Shown: positions 49,409-59,270 of the stretch, piece after piece
Position numbering within the stretch: position 1 is the stretch's first letter
Layout of the letters: each line of letters starts with the position of its first letter
NCBI RefSeq assembly: GCF_001493375.1
Contig: NZ_LN929896.1
Location: 584,808 to 648,807, forward strand
Direction of reading: 5' to 3'
Origin: Streptomyces specialis
GTDB lineage: Bacteria; Actinomycetota; Actinomycetes; Streptomycetales; Streptomycetaceae
Length of the DNA stretch: 64,000 nucleotides
Program-made: the position numbers and the translations under genes
The notes under the pieces: model-generated
Seen by the model: the letters and a program-made list of their open reading frames with translations, nothing else
What the model was told of the DNA's origin: nothing
Database searches by the model: none

Positions 49409-49933
49409 TCAGTGAGCGTCGGTGGTCAGGTCGTGGGCCAGCAGGTCCATCAGGAGGCCGTCGTGCCATGTGCCGTCCGGGCCGCGTTCGTAGTCGCGCA
49501 TGATGCCGACCGGGCGGAAGCCGGCCTTGGTGTAGCAGCGGATGGCGGCGGCGTTGTCCGCCGCCGGGTCGATCACCAGGCGGTGGAAACCGTGGTCGGT
49601 GACGAGGTGCCGGGCCAGGGTGCGGACGGCGTCGGTGCCCAGGCCCCGGCCGTGCGCCGCCGGGTCCAGGTAGAGGTCGATGTTCGCGTGCCGGTAGTCC
49701 GGATCGGTTTCCTGGCCCCACTGGATGGCACCGACCGTGCGGCCGTCCACCTCGACGACCAGCGTGCTGACGTCGGGATCGCCGAGGTCACGGGCGACCT
49801 CGGCGGCGAGGTCGATGTCGCCGCGCCAGCGCGCGTACACCTCCGGCGTCGCCCGGATCGCGGCCAGCGCCGGAACGTCGGAGGGGACGGCGGGTCGGAG
49901 CGTCACCTCGGCGCCGTGCAGAATCGTCTCCAT
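49409..49933 (-). CDS. GNAT acetyltransferase, AAC(6')-like
   Basis: A 174-residue GNAT protein: ILHGAEVTLRPAVPSDVPAL, VYARWRGDIDLAAEVARDLG, VGAIQWGQETDPDYRHANID, LYLDPAAHGRGLGTDAVRTL (acetyl-CoA loop HGRGLG), VIDPAADNAAAIRCYTKAGF. The order and loop resemble aminoglycoside 6'-N-acetyltransferases, but resistance cannot be claimed from sequence alone. ATG 49933 (METILHG); the longer frame adds low-complexity residues. It converges on the preceding acetyltransferase. Confidence 0.87.
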   Translation of the reverse strand: METILHGAEVTLRPAVPSDVPALAAIRATPEVYARWRGDIDLAAEVARDLGDPDVSTLVVEVDGRTVGAIQWGQETDPDYRHANIDLYLDPAAHGRGLGTDAVRTLARHLVTDHGFHRLVIDPAADNAAAIRCYTKAGFRPVGIMRDYERGPDGTWHDGLLMDLLAHDLTTDAH

Positions 49934-49995
49934 GGACGGGAGGCTAACCGATCGACTCCCCCGGCCCCCGAAACCTATCATCTAGGCTGGCGAGC

Positions 49996-50304
49996 ATGAG
50001 TCAGCAGTCAGAGCTGCGGGAGTTGCAGGCCGCCCTGCGGACCGCTTCGGACATCGCGTTCGACCACGAGACGCCCACCGGTGAGCAGGCCGAGGTGCTG
50101 GTGGACGCGCTGCGCCGGGCGCTGGCCTCGGCGCAGGCCCTGACGGCCGTCCCCGGTGCGACGGGCTGCCGCGAGCATCCGCGCGGCGCGGTCGATCCGC
50201 TGTACGGCGACAAGGACGATCCGCTGCCGCCCGGCTGGGGCAAGTGCCTGCTGTGCAACGACCGGCGCCGCCGCGCCACGCGCGGCCTCGCCCGCCGGAT
50301 ATGA
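49996..50304 (+). CDS. Hypothetical protein (102 aa) with a CxxC pair
   Basis: A helical N-terminal half (SELRELQAALRTASDIAFDH, EQAEVLVDALRRALASAQAL) is followed by GCREHPRGAVDPLYGDKDDP and CLLCNDRRRRATRGLARRI. The Cys in GCREH and the CLLC pair could bind zinc. ATG 49996. No recognised family. It converges on the HATPase gene, which is on the opposite strand. Confidence 0.7.
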   Translation: MSQQSELRELQAALRTASDIAFDHETPTGEQAEVLVDALRRALASAQALTAVPGATGCREHPRGAVDPLYGDKDDPLPPGWGKCLLCNDRRRRATRGLARRI

Positions 50305-50339
50305 CGTACCGGACACTCCGGACCTGACACGGCCGCGGC

Positions 50340-50810
50340 TCAGTGGCCGACGACCCGCATCTCGAACCACGTGGACTTGCCGTGCGGCAGCAGGTCGACG
50401 CCCCAGCGGTCGGACAGCGTGTCGACCAGGAACAGGCCCCGGCCGCTCGTCACCGGCATGGCGTGCACGGGGAGATGGCAGGGCAGCGCGCGGGAGGGGT
50501 CGCGGATTTCGACGCGGATCCAGCCCCGGCGGCGGCGGAGGCGCAGCCCGAAGACGTGGGCGCCCGCGTGCTGGACCGCGTTGCCCACCAGCTCGGAGAC
50601 GAGCAACACGGCGTTCTCGGTCAGCTCGTGCGGCAGCATCCAGTGGTGCTGGAGCTGCCGCTGGGTGAGCCGCCTGGCGACGGCCGCCGCTCCCGGCCGG
50701 GAGGCGAGACGGACCTCGCCCGCCGACGGGTCGGCGGAGAGGTCCCACGCCGCGTCGGTGAGCCCGTCGTCCTCGATGACGTCCCGCATGGTCCCCATCA
50801 TGGCGTGCAT
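50340..50810 (-). CDS. HATPase (RsbW-like anti-sigma/serine kinase family)
   Basis: A protein of about 156 residues with a GHKL ATPase fold. N box: MLPHELTENAVLLVSELVGN with the Asn-containing helix (NAVQHAG after it). G1: IEIRDPSRALP-type position as VRVEIRDPS, and the G2-like GRGLFLVDTLSDRWGVDLLP. Streptomyces has dozens of these, which phosphorylate anti-anti-sigma factors or control development. The start is uncertain: ATG 50810, with 50789 (MRDVIEDDG, after atgggga) as a good alternative. No partner regulator is adjacent. Confidence 0.82.
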   Translation of the reverse strand: MHAMMGTMRDVIEDDGLTDAAWDLSADPSAGEVRLASRPGAAAVARRLTQRQLQHHWMLPHELTENAVLLVSELVGNAVQHAGAHVFGLRLRRRRGWIRVEIRDPSRALPCHLPVHAMPVTSGRGLFLVDTLSDRWGVDLLPHGKSTWFEMRVVGH

Positions 50811-50862
50811 ATGCCCCGCGCGTGGGCCGTTCCCGGGGAAGTGCCCCTCCACGGGTGACCGA

Positions 50863-51639
50863 TCAGTCGCGCGGCCAGAACCTCGCCTTGCCAGGACCGT
50901 CCTCGACGAAGCTCCGCATGCCGTACGCGCGGTCATCGGTGGCGAACAGTCCGGCGAACCAGGTGCGTTCGATCGTCAGCCCGACGTCGAGCCCGGCGTC
51001 CAGGCCGTCGTCCACCGACTCCTTCGCCGCGCGCAGTGCGGTGGCGGGCCCGGTCGCGAGCCGGGCCGCCCAGGCGTGGGCCTCCGCGTGGACCTCGGCG
51101 GCCGGGAAGACCCGGTCCACCAGGCCGATGGCGAGCGCCTCGTCGGCCTTGACCTGGCGGCCGGTGAAGATCAGGTCCTTGGCGCGGGACGGCCCGATCA
51201 GCCGGGGCAGGCGCTGGGTGCCGCCCGCGCCCGGGATCAGGCCGAGCAGGATCTCGGGCTGGCCCAGCTTCGCGTCGTCGGCGGCGAACCGGACGTCCGC
51301 GCAGAGCGCCAGCTCGCAGCCGCCGCCCAGCGCGTAGCCGGTGATGGCCGCGACGACCGGCTTGGGGATGCGGGCGATCGCGGTGAACGCGTCCTGGAGC
51401 CCGCGTGCCCTGGCGATCATCGCCGCGTGGTCCATGGCGCGCATTTCCTTGATGTCCGCGCCGGCCGCGAACATCTTCTCGCTGCCCCGGATCACCACGG
51501 CCCGCACGTCGTCCCGTTCGGTGACCTCGGTGGCCAGCGCGCGCAGCCGGTCCTGGGTGGCGATGTCCAGCGCGTTCATGGGCGGACGGTCCAGCCGCAA
51601 CGTGCCGACGCCGTCCGCCACCTCGAGATGCACAGTCAT
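50863..51639 (-). CDS. Enoyl-CoA hydratase/isomerase (crotonase) family
   Basis: A 258-residue crotonase that hydrates trans-2-enoyl-CoA in beta-oxidation. Oxyanion-hole segments are FAAGADIKEMRAM and GYALGGGCELALCADVRFA, both catalytic Glu positions are present (GGCELAL and QPEILLGLIPGAGGTQRLPR), and the C-terminal helix FVEDGPGKARFWPRD is typical. ATG 51639. It is on the same strand as the neighbouring genes but there is no clear operon. Confidence 0.94.
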   Translation of the reverse strand: MTVHLEVADGVGTLRLDRPPMNALDIATQDRLRALATEVTERDDVRAVVIRGSEKMFAAGADIKEMRAMDHAAMIARARGLQDAFTAIARIPKPVVAAITGYALGGGCELALCADVRFAADDAKLGQPEILLGLIPGAGGTQRLPRLIGPSRAKDLIFTGRQVKADEALAIGLVDRVFPAAEVHAEAHAWAARLATGPATALRAAKESVDDGLDAGLDVGLTIERTWFAGLFATDDRAYGMRSFVEDGPGKARFWPRD

Positions 51640-51673
51640 GCCGGAAGGTTAGCCGCCGTTCACCGGGGGTCCT

Positions 51674-52885
51674 TCACTGGCCCGCGCCCCACTCGTCCCA
51701 CGCCATGTTCCAGCCGCTCAGGCCGTTGTCGGGGGCGATGACGTCGTCGTCGGAGTGGACGACCTCGACCACGTCGCCGATCATCGAGTTCTCGTAGAAC
51801 CAGGCGGCCGGGGTCGAGGAGTCGCCCGCGCCGCGCGTGTCCCGGAGGCCCACGCACCCGTGGCTGACGTTCCGCTCGCCGAAGACGGAGGCGCCGGCCC
51901 AGTAGTTGCCGTGGATGAAGGTGCCGGAGGTGCTCAGCCGCATGGCGTGCGGCACGTCCGGGATGTCGTACTCGCCGTCGAAGCCGACCGTCGCCCCGTC
52001 CATGCGGGTCTCCAGGTGCTTCTCGCTGATGACCATCCGGCCGTTCCACGTCGGGGTGGCCTCGGCGCCGGTGGTGACCGGGAAGGTCTTGACGGTCTCC
52101 CCGTCGCGCACCACCCGCATCGTCTTGTCCTCGGCGTCCACGGTGGACACCTGGCTGCGGCCGACGGTGAACCGCACCTCCTCGTACAGGGTGCCGTAGA
52201 CGCCGGGGGCGCCCTCCACGCCCCGGGTGCGGAACCGCACGGTGACCTCGGTGCCCGCCGGCCAGTACTCCTCGGGCCGGAAGTCCAGCCGCTGGTCGCC
52301 GAACCAGTGCCCCCGCACGTCGACTTCGGGCTCGGTGGTGACGCGGACCGCGTCGCGCACGGCCGAGGTCTCCTCGATCGGGGTGTCGAAGGTGAGCGAC
52401 AGGATCATGCCGACGCCGACCGTGTCGCCGTCCCGGATGTTCCACTCGGTGGCGAACGTGGCGTCGGCGGCCACGGTGGTGAACGCCGACGTCTCGGTCG
52501 CGCCCACGCCGTCGGCGTTCTCGCCGACCGCCGTCACGGTGTACTCGGTGGCGTTGGCGAGGTGTTCGTCCGGCTCCCAGCTCGCGCCGTCGGCGGCCAG
52601 TTCGCCGGGCACCTCGGCGCCCCCGGGGCCGGTGACGGTGACATCGGTCAGCGTGCCGTCCTCGGCGGTGACCCGCAGCGCGCCGGAGGTGGCCACGCCG
52701 GTCGCGCCGTCGCCCGGCGCGATGGCTATCGCGACGCCGGGCGCCTCGGGCGCTGGCGGCGAACTGCCGCCGGATTCCGGCTTGTCGCCGCCGTCGCTGC
52801 ACGCCGTCACCACCAGCAGCAGCATCCCGAGCAGCAGCGCCACGATCGCTCCCGGGGCCCGTCCGCCCCCCGGCCGCGTTCTCAC
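51674..52885 (-). CDS. L,D-transpeptidase lipoprotein (Ig-like plus YkuD domains)
   Basis: A 403-residue cell-wall cross-linking enzyme that forms 3-3 peptide bonds. It has a signal peptide and lipobox (IVALLLGMLLLVVTAC), an Ala/Gly/Pro-rich linker, two bacterial Ig-like domains (VAIAIAPGDGATGVATSGAL and ATEWNIRDGDTVGVGMILSL), then YkuD with the catalytic motif FIHGNYWAG and NVSHGCVGLRD (His and Cys). GTG 52885 is chosen because ggggag is 10 bases upstream; the frame to 52939 has no site. It is divergent from glgX. Confidence 0.93.
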   Translation of the reverse strand: MRTRPGGGRAPGAIVALLLGMLLLVVTACSDGGDKPESGGSSPPAPEAPGVAIAIAPGDGATGVATSGALRVTAEDGTLTDVTVTGPGGAEVPGELAADGASWEPDEHLANATEYTVTAVGENADGVGATETSAFTTVAADATFATEWNIRDGDTVGVGMILSLTFDTPIEETSAVRDAVRVTTEPEVDVRGHWFGDQRLDFRPEEYWPAGTEVTVRFRTRGVEGAPGVYGTLYEEVRFTVGRSQVSTVDAEDKTMRVVRDGETVKTFPVTTGAEATPTWNGRMVISEKHLETRMDGATVGFDGEYDIPDVPHAMRLSTSGTFIHGNYWAGASVFGERNVSHGCVGLRDTRGAGDSSTPAAWFYENSMIGDVVEVVHSDDDVIAPDNGLSGWNMAWDEWGAGQ

Positions 52886-53137
52886 CGTTGATCCACTCCC
52901 CTCGCCGGCCCCAAATATGGCCAGGTAATCACACCGCAAGGAGCGTGGGACCCGGCGTGATTGTCACCGTTCCGTCGCAGTCCGCACCCCGGGCGGACGG
53001 CGGGCCGTGGCGCCGACCATGGCAAAATGCCTCATTCATGGCTTTGGATGATCGATTGTCATGAAGGTGTGAAACCGCACGTGAGGGTCGCGCGCCAGCG
53101 GGAATCATTGAGGGATCGAGACAATTGGAGGGCGCAC

Positions 53138-55348
<2,211 letters not shown>

Positions 55349-55353
55349 CGACG

Positions 55354-55388
55354 CCCCGGTCGCCGCCGCGCGCCGGCGGCGACCGGGG
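55354..55388 (+). terminator. 15-bp perfect stem-loop after glgX
   Basis: ccccggtcgccgccg (55354-55368) pairs exactly with cggcggcgaccgggg (55374-55388) around cgcgc, 5 bp after the stop. Confidence 0.85.
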
Positions 55389-55463
55389 TGGGCCGGCGCG
55401 GTGGAGGCACGGCCCTCTCGGTCTCCGGACCTAGGACGAAAACCCGTGGGCGTCGACGGAGGG

Positions 55464-55565
55464 CTGTCTCTTCAACACATCTGACGCTGCCGGCGGAGAG
55501 GATAGGGGAGAGGGCGGTGGACTGCGTAGGCATACAAACGAAACAGCAGGCGGGCGAGCGCATAA
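55464..55565. other. Nextera i5 adapter before the ABC exporter gene
   Basis: ctgtctcttcaacacatct and gacgctgccggcgg are followed by an 8-mer agaggata (55497-55504), the reverse complement of the index seen at 78-85, and then a P5-like end. The end of the artefact is not sharply defined. It removes the promoter and perhaps the true start of the next gene. Confidence 0.93.
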
Positions 55566-55569
55566 GTAG

Positions 55570-57348
55570 GTGGTCCGCTCCCTCCTCCGCCTGTGGCCGT
55601 TCGTGCGGCCCGTGAAGACCCGTTTGATCAGCGCCGCCGCGGTGGCCATCGTCGCGGCCTCGATGGGCCTGGTCATGCCGCTGGTCCTGAAGTGGATCGT
55701 CGACGGCCCCGTCGCGGACGACGACTCCCGCGGTGTCTGGCTCGGCGGCGCCGTGCTGCTGCTCGTGGGCACCGCCGAGGCCCTGCTGTTCGGGCTCAGA
55801 CGCTGGCTGGTGGCCCGCCCCCTGGCCCGCGTCGAGGCCGACATGCGGTTCGCGCTCTACCGGCACGTCCAGCGCCTCCCCGTCTCGTTCCACGACCGCT
55901 GGGCCACCGGACAGCTCCTGTCCCGGGGCACCGGTGACCTCCAACTGCTGCGTATGTTCCTCGCCTTCGGCCTGACCTTCCTCGTCGTCAACAGCGCGAC
56001 GATCGTCCTCGGCCTCGGCGTCCTCCTCGTCCAGGACTGGTCGCTCGGCCTGATCCTCGCCGCCCCCATCGCCCCGCTGATCTGGCTGTGCGTGCTGTTC
56101 GAGGCCAAGTTCTCCGTCGTCGCCCGCCGCGCCCAGGACCAGATGGGCGACCTGACCACCGTGGTCGAGGAGTCCATCCTCGGCATCCGCGTCATCAAGG
56201 GCTTCGGGCGCCACCGCAGCCAGGCCCGCGCGTTCCGGGCGCTGTCCGGGGAGCTGGTGGAGACCGAGCTGCGCAAGGCGCGCCTGATGGGCGGCATCTG
56301 GCTGGTGATCCTCGCCCTGCCCGAGGTGTTCCTCGGCGCGGCCCTCGTGCTCGGCGTCGTGCGGGTCGCGGACGGCGACCTGACCGCGGGCACGCTGGTC
56401 GCCTTCATGACGACCGCCATGGCGCTGCGCTGGCCCGTCGAGTCGATCGGCTTCCTGCTCGCGCTGTGCAACGAGGCCGGCACCGCGACCGACCGCTTCT
56501 TCGAGGTGCTGGACACCGAGATACCGCCGGACATCCCACCGGCGCTCCCGGCCGGGCCCGCCGCGCGCCCGCTGCCCGCGCCCGCCGGGCCGGAGCGGGA
56601 CGGCATCCGCTTCGAGAACGTCGTCTTCCGCTACCCCGACAGCCCGCCCGGCGCCCCGCCCGTGCTGGACGGCATCGACCTGCGGGTGCGCCCCGGGGAG
56701 ACGCTGGCGCTGGTCGGCGGCACCGGCAGCGGCAAGACGACCCTGCTCTCCCTCGTCCCCCGGCTGTACGAGGTCACCTCCGGCCGGGTCCTCCTCGACG
56801 GCGCCGACATCGCGACCCTGCCCCTGCGGGACGTGCGGGCCATGGTCGCCGTCGCGTTCGAGGACCCCACCCTGTTCTCCGCCACCGTCGCGGAGAACGT
56901 GCTGATGGGCGCGGAGGACGCGGACCCCGCGGAGCTGGAACGGGCCCTGCGCGTCAGCCAGGCCGCCGGTTTCGTGGCCGCGCTCCCCCACGGTCCGCGC
57001 ACCCAGGTCGGGGAACAGGGCCTGAGCCTGTCCGGCGGGCAGCGGCAGCGCCTGGCGCTGGCCCGCGCGGTGATCGGCCGTCCGAGGTTCCTGGTGCTGG
57101 ACGACCCGCTGTCCGCGCTGGACGTGCACACCGAGGCGCGGGTCGAGGCGGCGCTGCGCGACGTGCTGTCCGCCACCACGGCGCTGGTCGTCGCCCACCG
57201 CCCGTCCACGGTCCAGCTCGCCGACCGGGTCGCGCTGATGTCCGGCGGGCGGATCGCCGCCGTGGGGACGCACCCGGAGCTGCTGAGCACCAGCGCCGAG
57301 TACCGCTACCTGATGACCGGCGAGCGGAACGAGGTGCCCGCGCGATGA
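55570..57348 (+). CDS. ABC exporter half-transporter, degenerate-site subunit
   Basis: 592 residues of a permease-ATPase fusion. An N-terminal six-helix domain (LISAAAVAIVAASMGLVMPL, LGGAVLLLVGTAEALLFGLR, FGLTFLVVNSATIVLGLGVL) is followed by the ATPase: Walker A GGTGSGKTTLL, Q-loop region AVAFEDPTLFS (Glu in place of Gln), signature LSGGQRQRLALARA, and FLVLDDPLSALDV, where the catalytic Glu is Asp. H-loop VVAHRPS. Degenerate NBDs of this kind pair with a canonical one in TM287/288- and BmrCD-like heterodimers. GTG 55570 is provisional, because the true 5' end is lost to adapter. Its stop overlaps the next start (ATGA). Confidence 0.9.
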   Translation: MVRSLLRLWPFVRPVKTRLISAAAVAIVAASMGLVMPLVLKWIVDGPVADDDSRGVWLGGAVLLLVGTAEALLFGLRRWLVARPLARVEADMRFALYRHVQRLPVSFHDRWATGQLLSRGTGDLQLLRMFLAFGLTFLVVNSATIVLGLGVLLVQDWSLGLILAAPIAPLIWLCVLFEAKFSVVARRAQDQMGDLTTVVEESILGIRVIKGFGRHRSQARAFRALSGELVETELRKARLMGGIWLVILALPEVFLGAALVLGVVRVADGDLTAGTLVAFMTTAMALRWPVESIGFLLALCNEAGTATDRFFEVLDTEIPPDIPPALPAGPAARPLPAPAGPERDGIRFENVVFRYPDSPPGAPPVLDGIDLRVRPGETLALVGGTGSGKTTLLSLVPRLYEVTSGRVLLDGADIATLPLRDVRAMVAVAFEDPTLFSATVAENVLMGAEDADPAELERALRVSQAAGFVAALPHGPRTQVGEQGLSLSGGQRQRLALARAVIGRPRFLVLDDPLSALDVHTEARVEAALRDVLSATTALVVAHRPSTVQLADRVALMSGGRIAAVGTHPELLSTSAEYRYLMTGERNEVPAR

Positions 57349-59270
57349 CCACCACCCTCCCCGACCGCGACCGCGACCACGACCACGACCGGGAGCCTGC
57401 CGAGGACGGGCCGCCGGCCGCGTCCGACCCGATCGCCCGCGACACCCTGCCCGCGCCCCGCGGCGCCTCGCGCCGGCTCCTCGGCTCGCTGCTGCGCCCG
57501 CACCGGGGGAAGGTCGCCCTCGGCGCGTTCCTGCTGCTGACCCAGCAGGCGGCGGTGCAGGCCGGTCCACTGCTGGTGGCGTACGCCATCGACAGCGGCG
57601 TCCCCGCCGTCCGCGACGACGACAACGGGCCGCTGATCGCGGTGGCCGTGGCGTACGTGGTGTGCGCGCTGGGCGCCGGCCTGCTGCGGTACACGTTCAT
57701 CCAGGCCGCCGCCCGGATCAACCAGGGCATGCTGCTGGACCTGCGCGGCCGGATCCACCGGCACGCCCAGGCGCTGAGCCTGGACTTCCACGACCGGTAC
57801 ACGTCCGGCCGCCTGATATCCCGGGCCACCAGCGACGTGCAGTCGCTGCGCGAGCTGCTCAACGAGGGCCTCCAGGAGCTGCTGGTCATCCTGGTCTCCG
57901 TGGTCTACATCGGGGCGCTGCTGTGCTACCTGGATCCGGGCCTCGGCGGCGCGGCGCTGCTGTCGTTCGTCCCGCTGTACCTGCTGGTGCGCGGGTACCG
58001 GCGGCGGTCGGCCGAGCGGTTCGGCAAACGGTCCACGGCGATCGCCTCGGTGATCGTGCAGTTCGCCGAGACGCTCAACGGGATACGCCCGGTCAAGGCG
58101 TTCCGCCGCGAGGAGGCCAACGACGCGCGGTTCGACCGGCTGAACCGCCACCACGGGCGGGTCAACGCCGACACGGTCCTGGAGATGGGGCGCTTCATCG
58201 TGCTGTCGCGGCTGGTCGCCGCCGTCGCGGTGGCGGCGATCGTGCTGTGGGGCGCCCAGCGGGTGCGGTCGGGCGACCTGGAGCTGGGCGCGCTGGCCGC
58301 GGGGGCGCTGTACGTGCGGCGGCTGTACGACCCGATGGACCGGTTCGCGATGATCCTGAACAACTACCAGTCGGCCGTCGCCTCCCTGGAGAAGATCGCC
58401 GGGCTGCTCGCCCAGCGGCCGGACGTGCCGGAGCCGGAGCGGCCGGTGCAACTGCCGCCGCGGGCGGCGGGCCGGCCGGGGCGCGAGGTGGTCTTCGAGG
58501 ACGTGCGGTTCGCGTACCGGACGGGCGGCGAGGTGCTGCCGCGCTTCTCGCTGACGCTGCCGGCGGGCCGGACCGCGGCGCTGGTGGGGGCGACGGGCGC
58601 GGGCAAGTCCACGCTGGCGAAGCTGCTGGCCCGCTTCTACGACCCGACCGAGGGGCGGGTGCTGCTCGACGGCACGGACCTGCGGGACCTGAGCACGGCG
58701 GAGCTGCGGCGCGGCGTGGTGATGGTGACGCAGGAGGCGTTCCTGTTCTCCGGCACCGTGGCGGAGAACATCGCGATCGGCAAGCCGGACGCCACGCGCG
58801 AGGAGGTGGAACGGGCGGCGAAGGCCATCGGCGCCCACGACTTCATCGCCTCGCTGCCTGAGGGGTACGACACGGACGTGCGCAAGCGCGGCGGCCGGAT
58901 CTCGGCCGGGCAGCGGCAGTTGGTGGCGTTCGCGCGGGTCCTGCTGGCCGACCCGGCGGTGGTGATCCTGGACGAGGCGACGTCGTCGCTGGACATCCCG
59001 GGCGAGAAGGCGGTGCAGGACGCCATGGAGACGGTGCTGCGCGGGCGCACCGCCGTGGTGATCGCGCACCGGCTGTCCACGGTGGAGATCGCGGACCGGG
59101 TGCTGGTGATGGAGTCCGGCCGGATCGTGGAGGACGGCACGCCCGCCGACCTGATCGCGGGCACCGGCCGCTTCTCCGACCTCCACCGGGCGTGGCGGGA
59201 GAGCCTGGCCCGACACGGCTCCCCCCCGCCCGGCCTCGACGGCCGGGCGGGGCGGGGGCGGGGATGCTAG
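57345..59270 (+). CDS. ABC exporter half-transporter, canonical subunit
   Basis: 641 residues: a polar N-terminal tail (RDRDHDHDREPAEDGPPAAS), six helices (LGAFLLLTQQAAVQAGPLLV in part, VVYIGALLCYLDPG), then an ATPase with Walker A GATGAGKSTLA, Q-loop MVTQEAFLFSG, signature ISAGQRQLVAF, Walker B VVILDEATSSLD (catalytic Glu intact) and H-loop VIAHRLSTVE. ATG 57345 overlaps the preceding stop. Together with its neighbour it forms a heterodimeric multidrug or lipid exporter. Its TAG shares CTAG with the convergent glgP stop. Confidence 0.94.
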   Translation: MTTTLPDRDRDHDHDREPAEDGPPAASDPIARDTLPAPRGASRRLLGSLLRPHRGKVALGAFLLLTQQAAVQAGPLLVAYAIDSGVPAVRDDDNGPLIAVAVAYVVCALGAGLLRYTFIQAAARINQGMLLDLRGRIHRHAQALSLDFHDRYTSGRLISRATSDVQSLRELLNEGLQELLVILVSVVYIGALLCYLDPGLGGAALLSFVPLYLLVRGYRRRSAERFGKRSTAIASVIVQFAETLNGIRPVKAFRREEANDARFDRLNRHHGRVNADTVLEMGRFIVLSRLVAAVAVAAIVLWGAQRVRSGDLELGALAAGALYVRRLYDPMDRFAMILNNYQSAVASLEKIAGLLAQRPDVPEPERPVQLPPRAAGRPGREVVFEDVRFAYRTGGEVLPRFSLTLPAGRTAALVGATGAGKSTLAKLLARFYDPTEGRVLLDGTDLRDLSTAELRRGVVMVTQEAFLFSGTVAENIAIGKPDATREEVERAAKAIGAHDFIASLPEGYDTDVRKRGGRISAGQRQLVAFARVLLADPAVVILDEATSSLDIPGEKAVQDAMETVLRGRTAVVIAHRLSTVEIADRVLVMESGRIVEDGTPADLIAGTGRFSDLHRAWRESLARHGSPPPGLDGRAGRGRGC

